This document shows, one piece after another, positions 11,405 through 21,703 of a stretch of DNA of 64,000 nt (positions within the stretch are counted from its first letter, which is position 1; the number at the start of each line of letters is the position of its first letter). The position numbers and the translations under genes are program-made. This stretch comes from Argyresthia goedartella. Lineage: Eukaryota > Arthropoda > Insecta > Lepidoptera > Argyresthiidae. Location of the stretch: the NCBI GenBank assembly GCA_949825045.1, contig OX463813.1, forward strand, positions 3,100,001 to 3,164,000, read 5' to 3'. A model generated the notes under the pieces. The model searched no databases, was not told where the DNA came from, and saw only the letters and a list, made by a program, of their open reading frames with translations.

Positions 11405-11660
11405 TCTAAAGGGAAATATTAAACTGCACATCAAAAATACTGATTTGCACAGCAAATATACTGATTTTCACAGCAAATATCAGGGCAAAATACTGCGGTA
11501 GCTTAGGTGAAGGGTAAAGGGGGTGAGCGAAGCGAAGCCCCCTTTATCCTTCGTATTAGGTTAAGCATGTAAGAACAACAAAAATACGTAAAACATTAAA
11601 AGTTTTTGCTGATCCTTTTTTGCTGTAAAATCAGTATTTGTGATGTGCGGTTAAATACTA
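11405..11660 (+). mobile_element. Core-MITE, end type AAAATACTGATTT
   Basis: The ends are inverted (AAACTGCACATCAAAAATAC and AGTATTTGTGATGTGCGGTT). The core follows, with the full GC hairpin GGGGGTGAGCGAAGCGAAGC. A reversed sister with the same ends lies at 44590-44795. Confidence 0.82.
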
Positions 11661-12859
11661 GCCGGTTCTAAAGTAATTATAAATAGGGGTTTTTACGAAT
11701 TACGGGTATTATAATTAAGATAAATTACTTGTTTGTCTCATTCATTGTAATAACCACTCACCGAGACAGAGTCAGCTGACCGGCGCTGTGAAACGCCCAC
11801 TGTTTTTTTCCGTCCGCACCGCGCGCGACGTCGGGGGCGACCGACTCGGCAAAAACCATAATTGAGGGCCAACTACTAATGCTATCACAAAATAAAATGT
11901 ATTGCTAGAAAGATCAAGAAATGAAGAATGTAATTTAATTAATAGTTAATTACCTGTTTGTTAGAGAAAGCGCCAAAAACGATTAAAAGTTGGCGATAAC
12001 TACAACTTTTCAGTATTTTTATTTTCATCTCGATGTATAGTAGTTTTGCTGCTAGTATTTGTTGTAAACTATTTTACTACTATAAAGTAGATTATGTAAG
12101 CTTTCAAACGATACTAACATTGTTATATAACTCATACATCTAGCATGTAGATAAAATCGATAAGTCTGAGTACTACTCAAAAAGTTGCATGGTCTCAGGG
12201 AATGCCCGGGCGCCCTCGAAAATCGACAAGATGGCCGCCCGTCTAATGGTAGATTTGCACGGGTACGAGTATGCGTAATACCGGTATTGATATCAGATGG
12301 TATTATGTTATAATTGGTATTATATTTCAATGAAACTCATACTGTAATCATTTTATTGTTTATTGAGGATAAATTTACTCATTAACCATTCTGTCGCCTG
12401 TTTGAAATCGGGAATCTGGTATCGAGAAACTAGGTATTTTATCAATACTGATTAATTGCGTACAAATAATATGCTATGCTTGAATATCAAATAAAACAAT
12501 ATATGAGCAGCATAAAGAGAGAGCGAGATAAAGGGAACTATTCACATTTTTATAGGAAAATTTAAGTTCATATCATGCCTGGCAGGAAATGCTTGGAAAA
12601 TACCACCAATATTTTACCAATATTTCGGTTAAAATACCACGCAGTAGTCTGTAAATACTAGCAGTATTTATTTTATAGCTTCTCCTGCCAAGATATAAAT
12701 GCGACAGTCGGTATAGCGAAAGCGAAGAAAGTTATGAAATGGTAAATGTCAATTCAAGGTTACTGCTAGATCGCCTTTTCTGTCGAAACATAACTTGACT
12801 GTGTGGGAAGAAATGTAATTGGTAATAAATAAAAAATCTTATTTCATTATCGTAATGTT
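11661..12859. other. Gene-poor stretch with a GC-rich patch
   Basis: 11765-11870 is markedly GC- and CpG-rich compared with its surroundings (for example CGCACCGCGCGCGACGTCGG) and could be a promoter or part of a repeat. 12190-12270 holds a second GC-rich piece (GATGGCCGCCCG). No splice-consistent exon was found. Confidence 0.3.
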
Positions 12860-12865
12860 TTTATT
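12860..12865 (-). terminator. Candidate polyadenylation signal of the small-exon gene
   Basis: AATAAA on the minus strand, about 740 bases past the stop at 13602. The distance includes the family I element at 12985-13316. Read from the stop, the 3' UTR has repeated TGTAAGCTTA-type blocks near 13450, 13320 and 12930, suggesting internal duplication. No closer AATAAA was found; a variant signal could be used instead. Confidence 0.4.
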
Positions 12866-12984
12866 TTATCATGACCCTTCAAATGCTCTTCATTCCTGCT
12901 CAGGAAAACACAGACATAAAAATAAGCTTACAAGACATAAGCTCTTTACAAGGCACAGAAAAAGACAAACAGATGCATAAATAA

Positions 12985-13316
12985 TTAAAAATATATATTA
13001 ATACCGACTTCAGTAGCCACATCACAAAATAAAGTTAATTGTACTCCGGCTGGGATTCGAACCTGAGCTCTAACTTTTTTGTATGATAACGTCTAGGTAA
13101 TCAGACCAAATTTTTATATTTTTTTAAGTTTTTTCAAGATCTACTGGATGGATTTCTAAATTTCAAGAAATACGACCAAACTGGAAGCATGCTCTATCTC
13201 ATATCAATTTTTTTTTTTCAAATCGTCTATATTTACTACCAAATTTGAGGTAAAAAACACAAAAAAGAAAATACAACCGAATTGAGAACCCCCTCCTTTT
13301 GTGAAGTCGGTTAAAA
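12985..13316. mobile_element. Family I element with ACCGACTTC ends
   Basis: The ends ACCGACTTCAGTAG and GTGAAGTCGGTT are inverted. It contains a diverged tRNA-like block (GGGATTCGAACCTGAG) and GAAAATACAACCGAATTGAG. Related copies are at 30000-30210 and 59340-59590. It sits in the predicted 3' UTR of the small-exon gene. Confidence 0.6.
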
Positions 13317-13601
13317 GTAAGCTTACAAGGAAGGAAAACACACCAACACACAGTTAGTAAATACAGACAGAAAAGTGTAAGGTTTGAGTACTTGTACATG
13401 AACGATGCAAAGAAAACATGCTCTCAAAAGGCACAGGAAAACAAACATATTAAAATAAGCTTCCAAGACAGAAAAACACACCAACAGACAGTTAGTAAAT
13501 ATGTACAGATAATAAAGTATAAGGTTTTTAGTACTTGGTCACGCACAAAAAATAAGAATGTCCTGAACGTCATTTCCATGGGGTTTCCACCGGTCTCTCC
13601 G

Positions 13602-15516
13602 CTAAGTGGTCTGTGTCAGCGCTCGTCGGATGGAAACCATGCTTTGACGCCTTTTCGCTGACGCCACCACCTCTGCCTCCACTTCCTCCACAGCGCCCAC
13701 CTCAGGCGCCACTACCTGCGCCAGCACTATTTCCAAGCCGTTGATGTCTAATATAAAAACAAAAAATATTTTTTTTTTTCATAAATACACTAATTTGTAC
13801 ACAAATAATAACAATTAACAGACATAACAATATCTACATACCCAGGTCGTCTAAAACATCGGCTAAAGATGCATCGACCGCCACTTCAGGCACCTCATCC
13901 GGCCCCCTCTCCTTCTGCGCCGGCACCAATGCGTCGATGTCTAATAAAAATAAAACAAGAAAAACATATATAGTTTCATAAATACAATATGCATTTAAAC
14001 ACAAATAATAACAATTAACAGACAACAATATCTACATACCCAGGCCATCGGCTAAAGATGGTGGCCGCAAAATGTTTGGTAAATCACGGCACTCATACGG
14101 CATCATCTCGTCGCACAACAACGCGTTGATGTCTAATAAAAATAAAACAAGAAAAATTTATATTGTTTCATAGATACACTACTAATCTGTACACACATAA
14201 TAGTTAAAGGGCTTTGAGAACTTTAAACAGACATAACAATATCTACATACCCATGTTAGCATCGGCCGTTGCCTGCGCTGGAGATGGTCGTGGCACCATT
14301 ATTGGGATTTCTCGTTGGGGCGAAGGAAACCTGCAAGATAAGAACAATACAAATTTACATTTATTTAAGGTAGCGATGAGACAAACAACTTTTACAACAA
14401 GAAAGATAACAAGTTATTAATTACCTGGTATTCCTCTTCCTTGGTGGGGCGTCGGGAAGAAGAACACGGACCATTTCCTTCGCCCTTTTTAGAGACTTAT
14501 AGGCGTTAACTTTTTTAGCCTTCTGGTAGTTAGGGCTGCCGCTGCCTTAACTTTCATATGTTCGCTTATTGAGCTGAAAGAAATATTAAAAATATATTTT
14601 AATACAATAGATAAATGAAACCCATTTAAATGTTACATGATTAATACTTACGGTTGAGGCTCGAGCCCTCCGCGACCATCAGCAGCACCGCGAGCATCAC
14701 CTCGGCTGCTGAGTCCACTTGTCGACCTGAAATAATCATAAAAATAAATAGCCATACAAAAAATAAGTGAAGCCAGATTTAATTTTACATGAGTACGCTT
14801 ACGGTTGAGGCTCGAGCCCTTCGCGACCATCACAAGTACCCCGAGCATCATTGAGTTCACTTGTCGACCTGAAATAAATTAAAAAAATAAATAGCCATAG
14901 AAAAAATAAGTGAGTTTTGATTTTACATGAGTACACTTACGGTTGAGGCTCGAGCCCTCCGCGACCTCTTCCGCCTCCGCGCCTACGACCACGCCCACGT
15001 CCACGCCCTCGTCCGCGCCCGCGCACACGTCCGCACTCAGGTACCCCACTGAAATAAACGCAATAAATAAAAAACAAATTCACCGACACAACTACAATAC
15101 AAACAACAGAAATTATAAACACAGATATATACAAAAAAAGCAGAGTGTGGGTCAGACTCGCGCACAAAGGGTTCCGTACCATTAACTATTAAAACGCAAA
15201 AAAAACACATTTTTTGTATGGGAGCTCCCTTAAATATTTTTTTCTGTTTTTTAGTTTGTTGTTATAGCGGCAACAGAAATACATCATCTGTAAAAAATTC
15301 AACTGTCACTGTTCATGAGATACAGCCTGGTGACAGACAGACAGACGGACAGACAGACGGACAGGCAGACAGCGAAATCTTAATAATAGGGTCCCGTTTG
15401 GCACCCTTCGGGTACGGAACCCTAGAGACGTATATAATAAATAAAACATTGCCCTACTTCTAGCGCAGTCGAATAAAAATTAGTAATACTTACGACTGAA
15501 GCTCTCCAGGTTCCAT
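13602..15516 (-). CDS. Novel small-exon gene, RG-rich N-terminus, tandem exon arrays
   Basis: I do not recognise the family. Nine coding exons: 15494-15516, 14941-15048, 14803-14868, 14652-14726, 14425-14573, 14251-14330, 14040-14132, 13842-13940, 13602-13747. Every intron is GT-AG, with donors GTAAGT, GTAAGC, GTATGT or GTAATT, and all but the first are only 72-118 bp. The start is the first ATG after an AG acceptor at 15529-15530 (MEPGELQS). Exon 2 is Arg/Gly-rich (RVRGRGRGRGRGRGR). Exons 3 and 4 are variants of STS...GLEPQP. Exon 5 is basic and ends PPRKRNT. Exons 7 to 9 each begin D-I-(D/N)-(A/G)-L, are acidic, and the last ends RRALTQTT before TAG. The frame agrees across every junction except within exon 5. 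There it shifts by one at AAAAAAG, giving 118 residues unshifted or 279 with a -1 shift. An RG-rich start suggests RNA binding or arginine methylation, by inference only. Confidence 0.75.
13742..14335 (-). repeat. Tandem exon-intron array, acidic exons
   Basis: Units of roughly 100-200 bp repeat both the exon and its flanking introns. Each intron starts GTATGTAGATATTG and carries CTGTTAATTGTTATTATT or a close variant. Each ends TTTATTTTTATTAG or close. The exons share SLAD...D and the D-I-x-x-L start. Similarity in introns as well as exons points to recent local duplication. All units begin after one base of a codon and end with one base, so units can be gained or lost without breaking the frame. 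Confidence 0.8.
14510..14516 (-). other. A-AAA-AAG heptamer at the frame change
   Basis: In the frame coming from the start codon the codons read CTA AAA AAG, which is the canonical X-XXY-YYZ arrangement for -1 ribosomal frameshifting. A -1 slip leads into the frame that stays open to the end of exon 5 and joins exons 6-9. Without a slip, translation stops at TAA about 18 bases on. A missing A in a run of six, either real or an assembly error, explains the data equally well. Confidence 0.6.
14641..15048 (-). repeat. Tandem exon-intron array, GLEPQP exons
   Basis: Exons of 108, 66 and 75 nt all end in GGGCTCGAGCCTCAACC before GTAAG(T/C), coding GLEPQ plus the start of a proline codon. The introns between them share AAATAAATAGCCATA and AAAAATAAGTGA. 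Exons 3 and 4 both start GTCGACAAGTG. All boundaries are in the same phase. Confidence 0.82.
15137..15425 (+). mobile_element. SINE-D within the first coding intron
   Basis: Near full length: head GTCAGACTCGCGCACAAAGG, GGCAACAGAAATACATC, GACAGACAGACGGACAG and tail CTTCGGGTACGGAACCCTAG. It is antisense to the host gene and accounts for most of this 445-bp intron, the only long one among the coding introns. Confidence 0.9.
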
Positions 15517-16061
15517 GTCTGCAGTAATCTGCACAAATTTTATTATATCACATTTCTATTTGAATGAATATAAAAAAAAAGTATCACAAAATATCCTCAC
15601 AAGATACTGCATGTAAACAGGCCATTTGTTACTGTAGATTTCGTTAGGTCTAGTTTGAGTATCGAAAAGTATTGAAAAATACCGGTACACCATATTGCAC
15701 CGTGATAGTATAAATGATCCTTAGCCACGCCCCAATGGAGACGAAACGAATTTACGAATTGGTAATTTATGCTAAATCAAAGCTAACCTCCATAGATTAC
15801 TATTGTGAATGGATGTAAATATGAAGATAAGTACATATTCTACCCCATTTGAGCATTATTGGCAGGTTTTTGTGAAATAATTACTCGATACACACAAATT
15901 ACCGCCAAAAAACCAACCGCTACAACGGCTTTCTCCATTTCCAGGGAGGATATTGGTTAAAAACCCTATTGTTATGACAAACCTATGCTTGTATCTTGTA
16001 GGAAATATCATTAAAATATATTTTATGTGTTATTATCATAGAATTATGTAGTAAAACTTAC

Positions 16062-16140
16062 CTCAAACACAATTTTCACGAAACCACAACACGCAAAACA
16101 TTCACCAAACTTGGAGCAAACGAACAGTGAACTTTGAAGA
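16062..16140 (-). other. Probable 5' UTR exon and promoter side of the small-exon gene
   Basis: The minus strand has a strong donor (TTTGAG then GTAAGT, 16056-16061) after a stretch with no ATG that could start the main frame. It would splice to the acceptor at 15529-15530 just before the start codon. The transcription start is not determinable. The sequence to the right (16150-16400) has several CG-rich motifs and is the likely promoter region. Confidence 0.5.
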
Positions 16141-16506
16141 CCATATTTTTACTATTGTTGCCACATTGAAAATAAAAAAGGTATTGTACGAGTGCAACTA
16201 TTATTTATATTGACGCCGAGTAGACATAGGAGGTAAACTTCACTACTTTTCATTCAAGACAATCGAAAATAGTCGCGCTCTACACAAACCTTCGCGCGCG
16301 CTAAAAAATCCGTACTCGGGTGCAGTCGGACATAACGGTATATTGTAAATTTGGTACTCGGGTCGAGTCGGACGTTTCAATGGATAAAAATACATTTACA
16401 AAATACTAGTTGTTTGTACTTGTGACTCTGCCAACCCTCCTAGCAACCAGTAAGTCCTAATTTCTAAAATGTCGCCACTAAACCTGCACATAAAGTATTC
16501 TTCATA

Positions 16507-16812
16507 TTGTCCATACAAAAGTTTACAAGCGTAGTTTACAACAGATTTAATCGCGTTCAGGCTAAGGTACCCGCTTTTGACTTCCCAAGTCTCTTATTGC
16601 GAACTCTGGAAAGACTGGAATCGTTGCGAAGTTGTATAGCTCACTGTGGTCGCAAAGTACCGTTTGCAGCTAAAGGAAAGTGCACAATACGACGCAACAA
16701 ACTTGGTCCTATTGTGCGTCCTACAACAATACATCTCTCTAATGGGCAACAGCTTCAGTTGCTAACCGTACCCAACTATTGGGTAGGGACAGCTCACAGC
16801 ATAGACTTGTAA
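16507..16812 (+). CDS. Unassigned 101-codon ORF, possible exon
   Basis: The open frame starts at a TTG, with no good ATG. It reads protein-like sequence including FPSLLLRTLERLESL, KCTIRRNKLGPIVRP and LQLLTVPNYW, and stops at TAA. The stop overlaps a possible donor (GACTT then GTAAGC), so it could be an internal exon. No domain is recognised and no other copy is in the window. It lies divergent to the small-exon gene. It could also be part of an unknown transposon. Confidence 0.25.
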   Translation: MSIQKFTSVVYNRFNRVQAKVPAFDFPSLLLRTLERLESLRSCIAHCGRKVPFAAKGKCTIRRNKLGPIVRPTTIHLSNGQQLQLLTVPNYWVGTAHSIDL

Positions 16813-16914
16813 GCTTGTAACTGAAACTTGTTCACATTTAAATTTTGTACTCAGTTACATTTAGTAAACCCTAGAGTGTGGTTTCACTCGAAATTGGTTT
16901 CTTTATTTATATAA

Positions 16915-17320
16915 CTACATACGTATCATAAACCCTCTTTACTGAGTCCAAAAACCGCACGTTACGACCAGTATAATGCTATACTACTTGGTAAAAACTC
17001 ACTTTTTTTTTTGAAAATTGATACACTATGACCATAATGTTTCAATTTTCGACAAATTATGACATTCAAATTTCGAACGCCGACGCCCACCTGCGTGCCG
17101 CCCCTAGTTTGTCTGTGAAGTTGGTACTACTGAACAAGCTAAACAAGTGAAGAGCTATTATCAATGCCACAATGCCGGTCGAACATGCGGTTCCTGAACA
17201 CATCAAAGAGAGCTTATGATATGTTTGTAGATAAACTAGTGTATTGAACTGTACATAATTAGGCATTAAAACTCTCGAGTGATATTATTATAAAACGAGC
17301 CGAACTCGAGTTTTAATGCC
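16915..17320 (-). mobile_element. P1 MITE, copy 2, reversed
   Basis: Runs from CGTATCATAAACCCTCTTTAC to CTCGAGTTTTAATGCCC. The hairpin at 17012-17051 has about two mismatches and a stem sequence different from copy 1. Confidence 0.8.
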
Positions 17321-17334
17321 CCTAAAAATCTCAT

Positions 17335-17412
17335 TGTAGATGGCGCTGGTGTTGCAGAATCTTTTTAACTGTCACTGTCCTAACCTCGTTTGAGGTTAAT
17401 TTTGCCAGTGTC
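17335..17412 (+). repeat. Short dispersed repeat (AGATGGCGCT ... TTTGAGGTT)
   Basis: GTAGATGGCGCTGGTGTTG, AACCTCGTTTGAGGTTAATT and GCCAGTG recur in the same order at 19250-19370. The CCTCGTTTGAGG centre is palindromic. Confidence 0.55.
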
Positions 17413-18149
17413 AAATGTATTTGAAAGATCACGTAACGAGTTTTTCAACATTACCTCAGATGAATGAAACTCTTTGCCTTCAATTACACCAGTGCCGCCA
17501 CCAAGCGGGAGCGAAGTCGTAACTATATGTGCCATTGTAACATACAGTATACATTCTCCATTTTGTTAAAAGTTGGAACTGTATAGATATTAGCTACCAA
17601 ATACGAGTATTATTAAACATATTATAATATCACACTTTTAGACAATCAATCGCTTGCATTCGCCATTCAATCTCCTACACTCCTTAACAGCCAGCACGCT
17701 ATCCCACGGACATATCACACTGTGGAGATGCAGCAATCACGGTGTTGATCAGTGCCTGCGCCTGCGCGACTGTCGAGTACAAGTCCCAGTTCTAGCTGTT
17801 GAGGTATGGGGCGCCGCATTCGACGCCCCCTATTAGACGTTAATAATAAGGTGTTTTTTCGAATTTACTGAAAGACGCAAATAAACTTATTGATAAAATT
17901 TAAGGATTAATACGGCGCTCCAAAATAGGAAAATTTAGGTTTAAGAATTATGAGAAAAATCAGTAATTTTATATTAAAATTATTGAATCTCCTTTTAAAT
18001 ATAGACTATGTTCAGGATTTTTTAGGATCGAGCCAAATTAATCCAATAGCCTAACGACATAGTATTTAAACTAGATTATCTCTTTGTGAACAACATATAA
18101 TTTTTTGAGACTTAGGAATTTATTGTTTTTTTTTTGCCAAAGCTCTCTT
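17413..18149. other. No recognisable gene
   Basis: A GC-richer part at 17655-17830 has a 60-codon ORF without recognisable motifs. No repeat match was seen. Confidence 0.3.
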
Positions 18150-18194
18150 CAGTGGTTTTGTGTGATCTTGGGCCCTAAGTTGGTGCGTGACGCA

Positions 18195-18295
18195 CACTTC
18201 CTATCTTGGTTTGCTGAAATAAATCTCTTGAGAGAGAAGATCGCCTTCATTAGTGTGTTTTCATGTTTTATTGTGTGCAGCAAATAAATTACTCA
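18195..18295 (+). mobile_element. LINE 3' end (family of 34081-35165)
   Basis: GGTTTGCTGAAATAAATCTC, GAGAGAAGATCGCCTTCATT and TTATTGTGTGCAGCAAATAAA correspond to the 3' UTR motifs of the LINE at 34081 (seen there reversed). Confidence 0.6.
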
Positions 18296-19249
18296 TCTGT
18301 TATTGTTTATGCTACACCGCTGTTCCGTATTCATATTCGTAGTATTAGAGAAGAGGAAAGAAACTGCTGCAGAGAGAAGATGAAATAAAGGTATAGACAG
18401 TATAGTGAATTATCTAACCATGAAATCGTGTCTGAATGCATCTCGGCAAAAAACCCGACAAAAAAACTAGCATTGCATAAAGAAATTCCTCTGTGTTTCG
18501 TCTTGTGCTACTTTAATTACTTTTTTACTTTGTGCTGGAATTAGGAATCTTTGTTGCTCGGAATGTCGTAAATTCTGACTTGCTCTCAGTTTTGCTTCGC
18601 TGCCCCGCTCCCTTTCCGTGAAGCGTGATGTTTGGTGCACATAGAATTTTCATTCAAAACGTATATGTATGATACAATCAGGGAACGCAAAATGGGAAAT
18701 TGGATAACTACACAAACATGCTTCTACCCCCTCGTATTAACGGGAAAATGCGTTTAAAAAACTGTTTTATTTATTTTATTTATAAGCGATCGGATGCAAA
18801 CCCGTCGCCGCTCAACTATCAATTACACCAACAATAACTTACCAACAGACAGGTAACAAAGCAGGGTAGTTGTCAGCTCCAGAGCCACGGAAACTCGTTG
18901 CAACACAATGTCTCCGGGAGACCACATTTAATTTGCTAGATGGAGCGAGCCAGGCGGAGTTTTAATTACTATCGGCATGTCGTGTGGCGCTTCTGTTAAA
19001 GTTATAGGTGTTTAGTCTATGTCTAATTATGCAGTGGGTTATATCACCATGGCTTAGCCGCCAACACACAATACACAGAGTAATTTAATGATTCATTAAG
19101 TATGTAAGATTTTGAATGTCGATTCAAATTTGCAATCGGATTAGTGGTTTGACGGCTTGGAAATCTGAGTCATTATATGACTGTGAATACGGCGCGGTAA
19201 GACATTGATGACGTAATTTCATACTCAGATCTAATCTCAAAAGCTCAAT
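18296..19249. other. No recognisable gene
   Basis: Mixed composition with a GC-richer part near 18790-18970. No convincing exon or repeat was identified. Confidence 0.3.
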
Positions 19250-19370
19250 GTAGATGGCGTTAGTGTTAGTTGGAGGCTGTATATCTGTCAACGTTCTCGA
19301 ATCTACTTTTTATTTTATTATTTGGCGTAGTAACCTCATTTGAGGTTGATTTTGCTAGTGGCAATGGGAT
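19250..19370 (+). repeat. Second copy of the AGATGGCG ... TTTGAGGTT repeat
   Basis: TGTAGATGGCGTTAGTGTTAG and AACCTCATTTGAGGTTGATT match 17335-17412. Confidence 0.5.
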
Positions 19371-19724
19371 TCTTTCAGAGCAGGTTTTTTTTGAATCCAA
19401 CAGATGGCGCTGTAGACGGCCTGTTTTAGGTCATAGAGTAAATTACGTATTATGCAAAGAGATTCCATGATCTCAGATGGTAGAGGTACGCAACCACTGA
19501 AAGAAGGTTCGGTAAAAAGGTTGTGGCTGGTACTGGCTGAACGTAACGTGGTGCGTCTATAGAGCACAAGAACTAAAGTTCGTAAAGATAAAGATAAAGA
19601 TATTTATAGTTTGATGAAACATAGGTATTCCATGGTTGTCGTAAAAAAGGCAAGTGTATCACTATGATCTGCCGTAAGGCGTTCAAACATTGGTTTAAAT
19701 TAAAATTACAAAATACAGACATAA

Positions 19725-20150
19725 TAGTAGTTTATCTACACACGTATCATAAACCCTCTTTACTGCGTTAAAAAACCGCACGTTAGGATCAGTATTATGT
19801 TAAACTACTTGGTAAAAACTCGTTTCGTATCTGGAAAACTACACATTATGGTCATTATGTGTAGTTTTTCTACATATAATGACATTCAAATTTCGAACGC
19901 CGACGCCCACCCGCGTGCCGTCCCTAGTTTGTCTGTGAAGTTGGTACTGACATTCAAATTTCGAACGCCGACGCCCGTCTGCGTGAAGTTGGTACTACAG
20001 AACAAGCTAAACAACTGCAGAGCCACAATGCCGGTTAAACATACGGTTCCTGAACACATTAAAGAGAGCTTATGATATGTGTGTAGATAAACTAGTGTAT
20101 GTAACTGTACATAATTAGGCATTAAAACTCTCGAGTGATATTATTATGAA
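19725..20150 (-). mobile_element. P1 MITE, copy 3, reversed
   Basis: It has an internal duplication of GACATTCAAATTTCGAACGC shared with the copy at 46460-46970, so these two form a subfamily. The hairpin at about 19833-19870 has arms of type AAAACTACACAT. It lies head to head with copy 4. Confidence 0.82.
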
Positions 20151-20154
20151 ACTC

Positions 20155-20510
20155 TCCCTCCATAATGCAGCAGTCACATAAACTACTATTATGTGACTGC
20201 TACTTAATGGAGGGCACTATTCGGCTCGTTTCATAATAATATCACTCGAGAGTTTTAATGCCTAATTATGTACAGTTACATTCACTAGTTTATCTACACA
20301 CATATCATAAGCTCTCTTTGATGTGTTCAGGAACCGCATGTTTGACCTGCATTGTGGCTCTGCAGTTGGTTAGCTTGTTCTGTAGTGCCAACTTCACAGA
20401 CAAACTAGGGGCGGCACGCAGGCGGGCGTCGGCGTTCGAAATTTGTCAATTTTTGTACCTTATGGTCATAATGTACAAAATTTTTACAAATTTCGTATTT
20501 TCCTAAGATT
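20155..20510 (+). mobile_element. P1 MITE, copy 4
   Basis: Starts with inverted CTCCATAATGCAGCAGTCAC and GTGACTGCTACTTAATGGAG around 20160-20212, then the CTCGAGAGTTTTAATGCC block. The hairpin at about 20449-20488 has arms of type TTTTTGTAC. The 3' end is truncated. Confidence 0.8.
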
Positions 20511-21208
20511 ATATTTAAACATATTTATATTGTTATTTCCTTTTAATGTCTCTGGTTTGTTGTAAATTCTCGTGGTCATGCCGAATATATTTTTATCGTA
20601 GTATGCCATTTTTCGTGGGTCAGCGCTCAGCTTATGATGGTTGTGTGTCCAATGTGTCTATGCCTCTATATTCCCTATAGGAAAAGGCGTCCTGAAAAAG
20701 CAGCGTTGTCCTCGACACCTACCGAATATTGATAGTTTAACTATAAGGTACAACAACTAACAATGCGGGAAAGAACCTTATATATATAAATATATAGATC
20801 TTACATACAAAATTCCAGATTAATAGCCCCCGAATGATACAGCGACTCTGCAATTCTGTGTCGGACAGTGGTAATCGAATCTGTGGCCTCGCTGTAATTG
20901 GGGCAAAGAAATTGGTAAGGTGAGGTCTGGCATGGCATGGCAGAATAGGAGAGACCTTCCATTCCTTGCCCTTTTGCATACGGCGTGGCAGAGGACGGTA
21001 TCACCCACGTTTGACTACTAGGGAGCGTTTTGATATTTCTTTAAAAGTACCTATCTATTTTGACTACTAAAGGGAGATTATTTCCGCAGATAAACGAAAC
21101 GTTTACTCTGAGATTTTTTCATCCCCAGATAACTTTATTTAAGATTTCAAACGTCCAAGTTCTGTCAAATTCCTCAGAAAAATAGGCAGATAAACGTAAC
21201 GTAACGTA
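20511..21208. other. Mostly unassigned
   Basis: 20975-21015 (GGCGTGGCAGAGGACGG) weakly resembles a reversed SINE-C tail. The remainder has overlapping short ORFs that look like shadows of one GC-richer repeat. No gene is supported. Confidence 0.3.
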
Positions 21209-21502
21209 AGTCCCTCTGTGGTCGAAAGGGTTTCACGCTTGCTCCTCACACAGGAGATGCAGGTTCGATTCCTGACCATGTACCGATGAGATAATTAATT
21301 TATCTTAAGAACATTATACGGACGTTCTAACGGTGATGGAAAACATCGTGAGGAAACCTTCATTACTCCAAAGCTGCGGCGATGGGTTAGCCCCTGTCAC
21401 GCAGAATGGACTATTGAATAACTGGCTCAAAATGGGCACAATTGTGCCTCTGCCACCCCGTATGTGAGAAGGCGTGACGCTATGTTACGTTGTGTTATAA
21501 AC
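21209..21502 (+). mobile_element. SINE-C, near full length
   Basis: Head CTCTGTGGTCGAAAGGGTTTC with B box GGTTCGATTCC, body CATCGTGAGGAAACCTTCAT, tail GAAGGCGTGACGCTATGTTA. Confidence 0.9.
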
Positions 21503-21703
21503 GTAATCAGAGGATGGAAAAATACCCGTACTCTGCTAATAGTTGTTACTAGGGGAGAATAGTTGCTTATCCGCAGGAAATACTTGGATCCCACACGTAC
21601 CCCCTGGGTAGTGCTGACGAGTAACTCGAAGGGAACTTGTCAACAGTGAAATCTATAAAAACGCGTGGCATCAACGAAATTAACCTAAGATGTGTTTTTC
21701 TTT

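Noticed and set aside
20737..21008. Three overlapping minus-strand ORFs
   Set aside because: They overlap in different frames with no domain; typical of a GC-richer repeat.
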